From an uncultured Acidobacteriota bacterium (lineage in GTDB: Bacteria; Acidobacteriota; Blastocatellia; RBC074), in contig CADECP010000004.1 of assembly GCA_902825875.1 (NCBI GenBank), positions 62,001 through 126,000 of the forward strand: a DNA stretch of 64,000 bases, written 5' to 3'. This document shows, in pieces, positions 1 to 8,733 of this stretch (positions are counted from its first letter, which is position 1; every line of letters starts with the position of its first letter). Both the position numbers and the translations under genes were made by a program. The notes beneath the pieces were generated by a model. The model worked only from the letters and a program-made list of their open reading frames with translations. It was not told the origin of the DNA and ran no database searches.

Positions 1-1817
1 AAGCCACGCCGATTATCGTGGACGGCGTGATGTTCACGACCGGCAGTTGGAGCATCGTTTTTGCCATTGACGCCCGAACCGGCAAACAGTTGTGGACATG
101 GGATCCGAAAGTTCCGCACAGTGCTGGCGCAAAAGCCTGTTGCGACGTGGTTAATCGAGGCGTTGCCGTTTACAAAGGCCGCGTGTATGTCGGAACGCTC
201 GACGGACGTTTGGCGGCGCTGGATGCGGCGACGGGCGCATTGGTCTGGCAAGTCGTCACCGTTGACCAAACCAAACCTTACACAATCACGGCGGCTCCGC
301 GCGTGGTCAAAGGCAAAGTCTTGATCGGCAACGGCGGCGGCGAATACGGCATGCGCGGATACTTTTCGGCTTACGACGCGGCGACTGGAAAGATGGCTTG
401 GCGGTTTTACACCGTGCCGGGCGACCCGAACGAAGTCGTGCCCGCGACGATGAAACCCGCAATGGACAAAGCCGCCCAAACCTGGACGGGCGAATGGTGG
501 AAAGTCGGCGGCGGCGGAACCGTCTGGGATTCGATGGCTTACGATCCCGAATTGGATTTGCTCTACGTCGGAGTAGGCAATGGCTCGCCGTGGAATCAAC
601 ACGTCCGCAGTCCCGGCGGAGGCGATAACCTGTATCTGTCTTCGATCCTGGCGGTCAGGCCGGAAACGGGCGAATTGGTCTGGCATTACCAGACGACGCC
701 GGGCGACACCTGGGATTTCACCGCAACGCAACACATCGTGCTGGCCGATCTGACCATCAACGGACGGCAGCGCAAAGCGCTGATGCAGGCTCCAAAAAAC
801 GGATTCTTTTACGTGCTCGACCGCGCAACGGGCGAACTGATTTCCGCCGAAGCTTACGTCACCGTCACTTGGGCAAAAGGCGTGGACAAGAAAACCGGTC
901 GCCCGATTGAAACCGTTGGAGTTCGTTACAAAGACGCTCCGATTGGCATGCAGCCCGGCCCGCTCGGAGGCCACAACTGGCAACCTATGTCGTTCAATCC
1001 GGCGACAGGTCTCGTTTACATTCCGGCTCAGGAAACGATGTTCGGCTATGCCCAGCAGAAGAATTTCAAATTCGACAAAAACGGAAAGTGGAATACCGGC
1101 GTTGATTTCGCCATCGTCAAAGACCCGCCGACGGCTTTGCCAACTGGCCATCTGCTGGCCTGGGACCCGGTCACGCAAAAAGAACGCTGGCGGGTTCCGT
1201 ACATCGTCATGTGGAACGGCGGCACGCTGACCACCGCTGGCAATCTGGTCTTTCAAGGCACGGCGGACGGACGTTTTGTCGCTTACAGCGCGGACAAAGG
1301 TGCAAAACTGTGGGAAGTCACCGTCGGCACGGGTGTCATCGCTTCGCCAGTGACGTATGAAATTGACGGCACGCAGTACGTTTCGATTATGGTCGGTTGG
1401 GGCGGAGCCTTTGCGTTGACCGGCGGCAGCTTGGGGCTGCCTGTGACGCCTGGACGATTGCTGACCTTCGCCTTGAACGGCAAACAGAAAGTTCCGGTCG
1501 CCGTCGCCAAGCCGTTAGCGCCGCCCGCTGTTATCGAATCCAAAGCTTCTGCGGAGCTGATTGGCAAAGGGGGCGATTTGTTCGCTCGAAGCTGCGCGGT
1601 TTGTCACGGCATTGCGGCTCTGGGCGGAGGCGGCGTCTTGCCGGATTTGCGGTACTCGTCACCGGCGACGTTCAACAGCTTTCAAAAAATCGTCCTTGAT
1701 GGCGCGCTGGCCAGCGAAGGCATGCCCGGTTTCAAACAAACGCTGACCGCCGAAGACGTGGATGCGATTCGCGCTTATGTCGTTAGTCGAAGGAATGAAC
1801 TGGCTGTAAAGAAGTGA
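1..1817 (+). CDS. PQQ-dependent dehydrogenase with C-terminal cytochrome c domain (5' truncated)
   Basis: The frame is already open at base 3 and ends at TGA 1815-1817, so the signal peptide and first propeller blades lie outside the window. The protein shows beta-propeller blade motifs ([30 protein letters not shown]). A vicinal Cys-Cys pair in AKACCDVV (codons at 138-143) is the disulfide that sits against PQQ in quinoprotein alcohol dehydrogenases. Near the C-terminus SCAVCHG binds one covalent haem, and the Met in EGMPGF is a likely distal ligand. This is the type II quinohaemoprotein plan: a periplasmic enzyme oxidising alcohols or aldehydes and passing electrons from PQQ through its own haem. 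The substrate cannot be told from sequence. The stop codon lies two bases from the stop of the convergent crotonase gene. Confidence 0.9.
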   Translation, partial: ATPIIVDGVMFTTGSWSIVFAIDARTGKQLWTWDPKVPHSAGAKACCDVVNRGVAVYKGRVYVGTLDGRLAALDAATGALVWQVVTVDQTKPYTITAAPRVVKGKVLIGNGGGEYGMRGYFSAYDAATGKMAWRFYTVPGDPNEVVPATMKPAMDKAAQTWTGEWWKVGGGGTVWDSMAYDPELDLLYVGVGNGSPWNQHVRSPGGGDNLYLSSILAVRPETGELVWHYQTTPGDTWDFTATQHIVLADLTINGRQRKALMQAPKNGFFYVLDRATGELISAEAYVTVTWAKGVDKKTGRPIETVGVRYKDAPIGMQPGPLGGHNWQPMSFNPATGLVYIPAQETMFGYAQQKNFKFDKNGKWNTGVDFAIVKDPPTALPTGHLLAWDPVTQKERWRVPYIVMWNGGTLTTAGNLVFQGTADGRFVAYSADKGAKLWEVTVGTGVIASPVTYEIDGTQYVSIMVGWGGAFALTGGSLGLPVTPGRLLTFALNGKQKVPVAVAKPLAPPAVIESKASAELIGKGGDLFARSCAVCHGIAALGGGGVLPDLRYSSPATFNSFQKIVLDGALASEGMPGFKQTLTAEDVDAIRAYVVSRRNELAVKK

Positions 1818-1819
1818 GT

Positions 1820-2467
1820 TTAGGCCAAAGCTGCTCTCAGATTCAGCAATTGTTCCCGCGAAAATCGTTGGACGATGCTTTCGGCGAATTGCGTGACATA
1901 ACCGAGAGCATCGTCGCAAATCTGATTGATCAGCCCAATCCGAAACGCTTCGTCGGCGTCTATGCGGTCGCCGGTAATCAACAATCGTCGAGCTTCGTCT
2001 GCGCCGATCAAACGCGGCAAACGCTGTGTCCCGCCCCAGCCGGTGATGATGCCTCGCCGTACGCCGGGATGCTGGAAGCTGGATCGCGGCGTGGCGTAGC
2101 GCAGGTCGCAGCTCATCGCAATATCCAACCCTCCGCCCAGACAATAGCCGTCAATCGCCGCAATCGTCACCGGAGCGGCGTTGCCCAAATCCATCAGCAA
2201 CTTTTGCCCTCGCCGCGAAAAGTCGTAAGCAGTCGTCGTATCGAGCGCGGCAACTTCATTCAAATCCGCGCCCGCCGAAAACACTCCGCCAGCGCCGGTG
2301 ACAATCAGCACACACAAGTTTTCGCGTTGTTCCAATCGGGCGACGATTCGGGTGAGTTCGGCCATCATTGCCGAAGTCAGACAATTCAATTGTGCAGGAC
2401 GATTGAGCGTGAGAACGGCGATCTTCCCACGCTCTTCGAGCAGGATTGGGCGGGTGGAATCAGTCAC
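1820..2467 (-). CDS. Crotonase-fold protein (enoyl-CoA hydratase/isomerase family) lacking both usual catalytic Glu residues
   Basis: The crotonase fold is recognisable from the oxyanion-hole stretch [11 protein letters not shown], from [21 protein letters not shown]-type spacing, and from [12 protein letters not shown] place the start at GTG 2467: its reading overlaps the stop of the upstream B12-domain gene (GTGACTGA), which fits translational coupling, and homology begins right after it. That gives 215 residues, shorter than the usual 260 or so. In classical hydratases one catalytic Glu lies in GGGxEL and the other in QPE; here these read GGGLDIA and QHPG, so both are missing. A hydratase reaction is therefore doubtful. 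Isomerase, decarboxylase or thioesterase-like chemistry on an acyl-CoA is possible. The pairing with a methylmalonyl-CoA-mutase-type domain suggests CoA-ester metabolism. Confidence 0.8.
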   Translation of the reverse strand: MTDSTRPILLEERGKIAVLTLNRPAQLNCLTSAMMAELTRIVARLEQRENLCVLIVTGAGGVFSAGADLNEVAALDTTTAYDFSRRGQKLLMDLGNAAPVTIAAIDGYCLGGGLDIAMSCDLRYATPRSSFQHPGVRRGIITGWGGTQRLPRLIGADEARRLLITGDRIDADEAFRIGLINQICDDALGYVTQFAESIVQRFSREQLLNLRAALA

Positions 2468-2864
2468 GCGGCGTGGCGTTTTCGCGGATGTATTTGATGA
2501 TGTCTTCGGTTGAAGCTCCGGGCAGGAAGACTTCGCCAACGCCGGCAGCTTTCAGTTTGGGAATGTCATCGTCGGGAATGATGCCTCCGCCGAAGAGCAG
2601 CACATCGTCCATTCCTTTTTCTTTCATCAACTCCAACACGCGCGGGAAGATGGTCATGTGCGCGCCGGACAAAATCGAAAGCCCCACGATGTTCACGTCT
2701 TCCTGCAACGCGGCGTTGACGATTTGCTCAGGCGTTTGGCGCAAGCCGGTGTAAATGACTTCCATACCGGCGTCGCGCAGCGCACGAGCGATGACTTTGA
2801 CTCCGCGGTCGTGACCATCCAGACCGGGTTTGGCTAACAGGACTCTGATATTTGTTTCTGGCAT
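2460..2864 (-). CDS. Cobalamin-binding subunit/domain, methylmalonyl-CoA mutase C-terminal type
   Basis: A 134-residue stand-alone B12-binding domain. [11 protein letters not shown] contains the DxHxxG signature whose His replaces the lower axial ligand of cobalamin; the SxL-type segment GLSILSGAH and the GGG of [12 protein letters not shown] complete the Rossmann-like B12 fold. The start is ATG 2864 ([10 protein letters not shown]), where homology begins; an in-frame extension to 2954 has no family resemblance. Small subunits of this kind pair with a separate catalytic subunit in methylmalonyl-CoA, ethylmalonyl-CoA or isobutyryl-CoA mutases. No catalytic subunit is in the window, so the partner must be encoded elsewhere. 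It is the first gene of a two-gene unit with the crotonase. Confidence 0.9.
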   Translation of the reverse strand: MPETNIRVLLAKPGLDGHDRGVKVIARALRDAGMEVIYTGLRQTPEQIVNAALQEDVNIVGLSILSGAHMTIFPRVLELMKEKGMDDVLLFGGGIIPDDDIPKLKAAGVGEVFLPGASTEDIIKYIRENATPRD

Positions 2865-2998
2865 AAGCTTGATTCTGTGACAGGTAAAATTGCTCGCTTG
2901 GGTTTGCGGCGGCGCGGATTGTAACAACACGGCTTCGCTCTCGTAAATCTCCATACAGTTGGCGAAGCCAGGCTTGAAAATCTCAAAGGATTTTTCGC

Positions 2999-3028
2999 TT
3001 GCGACGGTGTTTGACTCAGGGCTATAGT
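2999..3028 (+). promoter_or_regulatory. Candidate sigma70-type promoter for the haem-protein/cytochrome gene set
   Basis: TTGCGA at 2999-3004 and TATAGT at 3023-3028 are separated by 18 bases, about 80 bases upstream of the gene at 3113. The -10 matches consensus at five of six positions, the -35 at four. It lies in the 248-base divergent gap between the B12-domain gene and the secreted haem-binding protein gene. Consensus matching only. Confidence 0.35.
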
Positions 3029-3112
3029 CACGCCCGGCTCTCGGGTCCGATTAATCTTCTCGTTTGACCAGTCATCCCATTTCACAGATTCGGTATTTCC
3101 AGGAGTTTGAAG

Positions 3113-5587
3113 ATGCGCGCAAGTTTCAATCTCGGCAAAACCATTTCGGCCATCCCCGTAGCCATTGCGTTTTTAACCGTCGCTATCGTTTCAGTTTTTT
3201 TCATCGGCTTTTCGACAACAACCAGCGTTTCCGCCACACCGAATGCCGCCGTCGTCAGCGTCAACGCGGCGAGCTTCGCGCAGATGCTTTCGCCCGGAGC
3301 GATTGCCGCAGCGTTTGGCAGTAATTTGGCGACGCGAACCGAATCGGCTCAGTCCGTGCCGCTGCCGACCAATCTGGCCGGAACGACGGTTCGAATCATT
3401 GACAGCCGCAACGTCGAACACGCGGCTTCGCTGTTTTTCGTTTCGTCGGGGCAGATCAATTATCTGATTCCTGCTAACGCTGCGCTTGGCGCGGCTCAAA
3501 TCGTCATCACATCCGGTAGCGGAGAGGTTTCGCGCGGAACATTGCAACTGGTCAATTCCGCTCCGGCGATTTTCACGACTTCGTACACCGGACGCGGGCT
3601 GCCTGTGGCGCTGACCACATACGACGGAGTTGTGTACGACAGTGTCACCAACCCGGACGGCTCGGCCAAAACGGTCAATGTCGGCAGTTCGTGGCGACCA
3701 AATTATTTGCTGTTGTTCGGAACCGGAATGCGTAACGTGACAGGGTTGCGAGTTCGCATCGGCAACACGGAAATCACGCCGCTGTATGCCGGAGCGCAAG
3801 GTTCGTTTGCCGGACTGGATCAGGTCAATTTGATGCTGCCGTCGAACATGTCCGGCGGAATTGCCGAAATCACATTGGTTTCCGACAGTCGCATCAGCAA
3901 CACCGTTCAATTGCGTATGGCTGGCGAAACTGCTCCGGCGCAAAATTCGCTGACTGTCGCCGACGTTCAACAAATCATTTCGCAAGCTGTGGGACGCGCT
4001 CAGCAAATCGGTTTGCCAGTCACGGTCGCTGTGCTCGACAAAGAAGCCAACGTGTTGGGCGTGTTCAAAATGAACGGCGCCCGCAGCGACATCAAAATCG
4101 GCGCCACCAATTTGCAAAACGGCGCTCCGGGCAAACCTGCCGACCCGGACGGATTGAATGAATTTGTCATTCCGCTCAGAAACCCGGACGGAACGTTTGT
4201 CGCTCCGCCAGGACCGTTGCGCGACGGAGCGGCGCTGGCGGCGATTTCCAAAGCAGGCACGGCGGCGTTTTTCAGCACGCAAGGCAACGCCTTCACCACA
4301 CGCACGGCCAGTTTCATCATTCAGGAACACTTTCCTCCGCTGGCCAGAAACACACCGGGCGGGCCGTTGTTCGGAGTGCAGTTTTCCCAGCTTCCCTGTT
4401 CTGATGTGAAAACGCCCAACCTGCCGTTGGGGTTGTCGGGCGATCCCGGCAGCACGCCGATTTATAAAAACGGTGTGGCCGCAGGCGGCGTAGGCATCGA
4501 AGGCGACGGGCTTTATTCAATTGACCTGAACGCTTCGGATCAGGATCAGTCGCCCGAAGAGATCATTGCTGTTGCGGCTACGTTGGGTTTTGAACCTCCG
4601 GCGGCGATTCGCGGCGATCAAATTTTGGTGGATGGAAATCGGCTGCCTTACGTCAACGCTCAGCAAACCGGCGGAACGGCTCCGGCGTTCGGCAGTTTGC
4701 CAGGAACCGTGCTGGCGGCATTTCCAATTCGGGCGGCGGCGGCTTCGATGTTTACGCCGCTGACTTTGGGCGGAATTCCCGGCAGAGTTGATCCCAGATT
4801 TTTCCCTTTCAAAAATGGCGCGCTCAATGGCGGCCAGCAACTGACTGCTGCCGACGTGAACCGCATCATCACTCAAGCCGCGCAACAGGCTTATCGCACA
4901 CGAGCCGCCATTCGCGTGCCCACAGGGTCTCCCGCTGAAGTGAACATCGCCGTCACCGATCTGACCGGAACCGTGATCGGTTTGTTCAGCACACAGGACG
5001 CGCCGATTTTCGGATTTGATGTCAGCGCGCAAAAAGCTCGCACAGCAGCCTTTTTCAGCAAAGCGACCGCCGGAGCCGAACTTCGCGCCGCCGAAGCGGG
5101 CAGATTCGCCAAATTTGCCGATGCCGCCGCAGTTGATGGCATTCGACTGGATGGTTCGATTGCGTTCAGCGACCGCGCAAACGGTTTTTTGAGTCGCCCG
5201 TTTTTCCCTGACGGAATTGATGGCACGCAAAACGGGCCATTTTCCAAACCGATCAATCTGTGGTCGCCGTTCAACACCGGATTGCAGATTGCGCTGGTCA
5301 GATCGTCGCTGGTCAGAATTCTGAGCGGATTGCCTGTGACAAGTTGCACGGCAATCCCAAGTTTGCCGCACGGCATTCAAATCTTCGCGGGTAGCGTGCC
5401 GCTGTTCAAAAATGGAATTCTGGTCGGCGCCATCGGCATCAGCGGCGACGGCATAGATCAAGATGACATTATCGCCGCCACCGGCAGCGTAGGTTTTGAA
5501 ACTCCCGCTGCGATTCGCGCCGATCAGTTTTTAGTGCGCGGCGTTCGTTTGCCCTGGGTGAAGTTCCCCAGACATCCCAACCTGTAA
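3113..5587 (+). CDS. Secreted protein: Solibacter-type C-terminal domain followed by two GlcG/HbpS-like haem-binding domains
   Basis: The start is ATG 3113, seven bases after AGGAG (3101-3105); a TTG two codons earlier is less likely. The 824-residue product begins with a signal peptide or anchor (about residues 8-34). Residues about 48-235 carry the Solibacter-type domain: VNAASF, LSPGAIAAAFGSNLA, PLPTNLAGTTV, SSGQINYLIP, NSAPAIF. This family is common in Acidobacteria and usually sits at the C-terminus of large secreted proteins; here it is N-terminal. Two GlcG/HbpS-type (DUF336) domains follow, starting near residues 279 (VADVQQIISQAVGRA, TVAVLDKEANVLGVF) and 577 (AADVNRIITQAAQQA, IAVTDLTGTVIGLF), each ending with 'F-K-N-G-x-x-x-G-x-x-G-I-x-G-D-G'. 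HbpS-type domains bind haem or small ligands extracellularly. The multihaem cytochrome gene starts two bases after its stop, pointing to a shared redox role (inference). Confidence 0.85.
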   Translation: MRASFNLGKTISAIPVAIAFLTVAIVSVFFIGFSTTTSVSATPNAAVVSVNAASFAQMLSPGAIAAAFGSNLATRTESAQSVPLPTNLAGTTVRIIDSRNVEHAASLFFVSSGQINYLIPANAALGAAQIVITSGSGEVSRGTLQLVNSAPAIFTTSYTGRGLPVALTTYDGVVYDSVTNPDGSAKTVNVGSSWRPNYLLLFGTGMRNVTGLRVRIGNTEITPLYAGAQGSFAGLDQVNLMLPSNMSGGIAEITLVSDSRISNTVQLRMAGETAPAQNSLTVADVQQIISQAVGRAQQIGLPVTVAVLDKEANVLGVFKMNGARSDIKIGATNLQNGAPGKPADPDGLNEFVIPLRNPDGTFVAPPGPLRDGAALAAISKAGTAAFFSTQGNAFTTRTASFIIQEHFPPLARNTPGGPLFGVQFSQLPCSDVKTPNLPLGLSGDPGSTPIYKNGVAAGGVGIEGDGLYSIDLNASDQDQSPEEIIAVAATLGFEPPAAIRGDQILVDGNRLPYVNAQQTGGTAPAFGSLPGTVLAAFPIRAAAASMFTPLTLGGIPGRVDPRFFPFKNGALNGGQQLTAADVNRIITQAAQQAYRTRAAIRVPTGSPAEVNIAVTDLTGTVIGLFSTQDAPIFGFDVSAQKARTAAFFSKATAGAELRAAEAGRFAKFADAAAVDGIRLDGSIAFSDRANGFLSRPFFPDGIDGTQNGPFSKPINLWSPFNTGLQIALVRSSLVRILSGLPVTSCTAIPSLPHGIQIFAGSVPLFKNGILVGAIGISGDGIDQDDIIAATGSVGFETPAAIRADQFLVRGVRLPWVKFPRHPNL

Positions 5588-5589
5588 CC

Positions 5590-7686
5590 ATGAAACGATT
5601 CGTTGCCATTCTTTTCATTGTCGTGATTGCCGTCCTGTGGCGCGCTGTTGCGCTTCTGCCAGAAGCGGAAGCTCAAAGAAAGCGCGCCACACCTGCCCCG
5701 AATTACTCCAAATTCCAGCACAAAACCCACAAAGGACAGGTCAAAAGCCTGATCAGCAAAACGCTGACCGCTGATTTGGATTGCGCGTACTGCCATGGTT
5801 CAGCAGCGAAAGATAAACTCGGCGTTGGCCAGCACGACATCGAAATCATCGGTTATCCCAGCCACAAAAACGGGCTGAAAGACGCGAAAACGCATTCCGC
5901 CTGCATTGAATGCCACGCTTTCACTGGCGCAGGTACAAAGCTGGAAATGTGCGTCATCTGCCACGACAAAACTTCGTTTGATGAAAAGGTGATGGCAACG
6001 AACCTTCGCCGTTTGCCGAATCCTGGCGGCGGAGGAGTTTCGCAGTTTTATGACGGCTTTTCTCACGGCAGCCACGTTGATTATTACGATTCGTATGCCA
6101 CGCAAACTCCGCTGAAAGAACGCATCAAGTTTTACGACGCCAAAGCCGATGCCAAAGCCAACAAGGGTCTGGACAAAAACCGATTTGAATGCGCGGCCTG
6201 CCATTCGATGAACGCGGCTCCGGTGACTGTCGCCAAAATCAATTTCGCCGTCGGAGTGAAAATGAGCGCGCCGTCGCACCCTGACTGTTTTGTCTGCCAT
6301 CTGGATCCGAAAATCGTTTCGCCTCCCAAACCAAACAAACCTGATCCGAAAAACACGTTTGCGACAAACTGCGTCGGTTGCCACGCGGAAACGGGCAAAC
6401 CGCTGAAAGACAATCGCCCTGTGGCCGGTTCTGAACTGGCGGTTCACTGGTTCGCGCGGCAAATCGTCAACACAGAATTGAATCCGCCGAAAGCTGGCGC
6501 AAAAGCTCCGCTGCCGTTCAGTCACAAAACGCATGACGACGCGATTGGCAAAACCGTCAGCGATTGTCTGTCCTGTCACGCAACGGGAAAAACGGCCAAT
6601 ACGCTGAAAGATTTTTATCTGGAAGATCGCAAGACCAAAGAAAAACAGCCGCTGGCTTTGGGCTGCGTGGATTGCCACAAAAAAGACGGAATGCAGACGA
6701 AGATCGAAGGCGCGATGACACTGGAAACTTCCAAATGCAATTACTGCCATTCGCTGGCAACGATCAAACAGTTCGGCGCAAAAGGCGTCGCGTTACCGCC
6801 GCCAAGTCATTTCGGCAAAAAAGCGACTCAGCCATTGGCGCAAACAACAGCAACTCCGACAACTCAGGCGGGAACCGCAGCGGTTTCAACTCCACAACCT
6901 CCGAAACCGACTCCGGTTCCAACGCCGACTCCGACAGTAAAAGAGCCTGCGACACAGCCAACAACAGTAGCGGCAGGTACGCCGAAACCGACACCAACAC
7001 CGACGCCGCAGCAAACAGCGACGCAAACGTCGCCAGCGGCAGTGGCTACGACAACACCTGTGCCCAAACCTGTAGAAGCTGCGCCAATACCAACTCCACC
7101 CAAACCAACGCCAGCGCCAACACCTGCGCCGACTCAACCGGCGGCTTCAGCGGCAAACGGCGCGGTTAAACCTGCGCCAACGGGAATCATTCGATTGGGC
7201 GATCCAAAAGAAAGCCCGCACTGGGGACAGCACAACAAATGGGGAGCCGTCGAAAATTTCGATCACGGAACTCACATCAAACCGATGTATTCTGAAAGCT
7301 GTCAGGATTGCCACCACACGAACAAGGATTCTCGCGTTGAAGCCGTGCTGAAATGCCTGACCTGCCATAAAGAAGCCGGTCACCCGGACACCGACAGCAA
7401 AGGCGGCGGCGTTAATGTCGAAGAGGCTTATCACGGCATTTCCGGCAGCACGAACACCAAAATCAAAGCCGGTTGCATCGAATGCCACAAAACTTTCCGC
7501 GACGAGAAAAATGCCGACACCAAAGCTCCGATCAGTCCTTGCTCGGCTTGCCACACCGAAAAACAAGCGGGCATTGATTGGCGACGATGGCAGCCATTTC
7601 GTGGTCAGCGCGCTGGTCAAACTGATTTCGCCTGGCGAAGATGGATTTCTGATTTTCGTTCCAGCACGAATACTCTGAGGCGGTAA
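5590..7686 (+). CDS. 13-haem c-type cytochrome with Pro/Thr-rich linker
   Basis: Signal peptide at the N-terminus (MKRFVAILFIVVIAVLW), then 13 CxxCH haem sites: CAYCH, CIECH, CVICH, CAACH, CFVCH, CVGCH, CLSCH, CVDCH, CNYCH, then CQDCH, CLTCH, CIECH and CSACH after a linker. The spacing and patterns such as FQHKTHKG recall cytochrome c3/c7-type modules, in which an N-terminal His supplies the distal ligand. Residues about 425-545 form a low-complexity Pro/Thr/Ala linker (repeats like PTPTPTP) separating a nine-haem from a four-haem module. The protein is expected in the periplasm or on the outer face, relaying electrons. The last 40 residues after CSACHTEKQAGID are Arg/Trp-rich and unconvincing; the +1 frame there gives a smoother tail ending at TGA 7676-7678, so a frameshift near 7575 is possible. 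Confidence 0.9.
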   Translation: MKRFVAILFIVVIAVLWRAVALLPEAEAQRKRATPAPNYSKFQHKTHKGQVKSLISKTLTADLDCAYCHGSAAKDKLGVGQHDIEIIGYPSHKNGLKDAKTHSACIECHAFTGAGTKLEMCVICHDKTSFDEKVMATNLRRLPNPGGGGVSQFYDGFSHGSHVDYYDSYATQTPLKERIKFYDAKADAKANKGLDKNRFECAACHSMNAAPVTVAKINFAVGVKMSAPSHPDCFVCHLDPKIVSPPKPNKPDPKNTFATNCVGCHAETGKPLKDNRPVAGSELAVHWFARQIVNTELNPPKAGAKAPLPFSHKTHDDAIGKTVSDCLSCHATGKTANTLKDFYLEDRKTKEKQPLALGCVDCHKKDGMQTKIEGAMTLETSKCNYCHSLATIKQFGAKGVALPPPSHFGKKATQPLAQTTATPTTQAGTAAVSTPQPPKPTPVPTPTPTVKEPATQPTTVAAGTPKPTPTPTPQQTATQTSPAAVATTTPVPKPVEAAPIPTPPKPTPAPTPAPTQPAASAANGAVKPAPTGIIRLGDPKESPHWGQHNKWGAVENFDHGTHIKPMYSESCQDCHHTNKDSRVEAVLKCLTCHKEAGHPDTDSKGGGVNVEEAYHGISGSTNTKIKAGCIECHKTFRDEKNADTKAPISPCSACHTEKQAGIDWRRWQPFRGQRAGQTDFAWRRWISDFRSSTNTLRR

Positions 7687-7697
7687 CCGAGCGATTG

Positions 7698-8693
7698 ATG
7701 AAGATGGAAAAGATAAAACTTGTGTTAGTTCTTTGCGGGCTGACAGCGTGTTTGGCGTTTTTCAATCCGTTTGCCGCATTGGGGCAGCAATCCAAACCAT
7801 CGCCTTCGCCAACGGCGACTCCGACGCAAACTGCTCCGATCAACTACGAGAAATTCACACATCAATCGCACTTTGGCGTGGTAAAAGTGCCCGGCACGTT
7901 TCAGGCGCACGAATTGAAATGCGATTCCTGTCACGACCAGCGCGATTTGATGAAAGACCTGGTTCCGACAACAGATAACAACAAACAGCGTCGGCTGAAG
8001 TTTCCCGGTCATAAAGCCTGTGTCGAATGCCATATCCAGCAATTCATCTCGAAACCGCAGCAGACCTGCACGATTTGCCACGACACTAAACAAGGCTTGA
8101 TCGCTCGTCCGCCGCAACGCGACTTTCCGCGTCGGTATGATTTCAACGCTTTCTTCGACGCCAAACAGCACGAAACGCACGCGACCTACAATTTGCCTTC
8201 GGGTGAAAAAACGAATTGCAATTTCTGCCATCAGCAATCGCCGAAACCGGCACTGCTTGGCATTGCCGCGCACAACGAATGTTACGTGTGCCATTCGCCA
8301 GCAAGCAGCGATCAAAAAGCCGCGCAAAAATCCGGCTGCGTCGTTTGCCACACACAACAAACGCTGGATGATCCGGCGGTGTTTTTCAGGGCGAGCAAAG
8401 CATTTGCCGCGCAGTTCACACACAAAACTCATGTTGCTTACACCAACAACGATTGCATGGCCTGTCACACGATCAACGGCAGCTATAAACAGAATTCGCC
8501 CGCAACGTTGAAAATCACCGCGCACGCTTCGCCCGATCAACGCAACGGCAAAGGCTGTTTCAGTTGCCACGACGGCGGCCAGCATTACGGTCGCACGGTG
8601 TTCAGCGGAGAACCAGACAACGCCGGTGGCAGCGCCTGTGCGAAATGCCACACGCGCGACGATTACAAGATCATTCCCAAATCCGGTTTGTAA
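7698..8693 (+). CDS. 9-haem c-type cytochrome
   Basis: About 331 residues from ATG 7698 (ATG 7704 is an alternative); a hydrophobic signal peptide ends near LGQQS. Nine CxxCH motifs are visible: CDSCH, CVECH, CTICH, CNFCH, CYVCH, CVVCH, CMACH, CFSCH and CAKCH. A motif FTHQSHFG near the N-terminus mirrors FQHKTHKG of the preceding cytochrome, so the two are probably related by duplication or share a c3/c7-like fold. It is transcribed in the same direction 11 bases downstream of the 13-haem gene, and both would be matured by the cytochrome c assembly machinery after export. I infer a periplasmic or extracellular electron-transfer chain with the upstream haem-binding protein; the terminal partner is unknown. 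Confidence 0.9.
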   Translation: MKMEKIKLVLVLCGLTACLAFFNPFAALGQQSKPSPSPTATPTQTAPINYEKFTHQSHFGVVKVPGTFQAHELKCDSCHDQRDLMKDLVPTTDNNKQRRLKFPGHKACVECHIQQFISKPQQTCTICHDTKQGLIARPPQRDFPRRYDFNAFFDAKQHETHATYNLPSGEKTNCNFCHQQSPKPALLGIAAHNECYVCHSPASSDQKAAQKSGCVVCHTQQTLDDPAVFFRASKAFAAQFTHKTHVAYTNNDCMACHTINGSYKQNSPATLKITAHASPDQRNGKGCFSCHDGGQHYGRTVFSGEPDNAGGSACAKCHTRDDYKIIPKSGL

Positions 8694-8733
8694 CCGGGGC
8701 TTTTACCAACAACCTATTCGGAGAAATCCTGTC

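Noticed and set aside
6840-7140. Repetitive stretch resembling a repeat array
   Set aside because: It is the Pro/Thr-codon-rich linker of the 13-haem cytochrome. There are no regular spacers, so it is not CRISPR; the Gly/Val- and Arg-rich open frames on the other strand are by-products.
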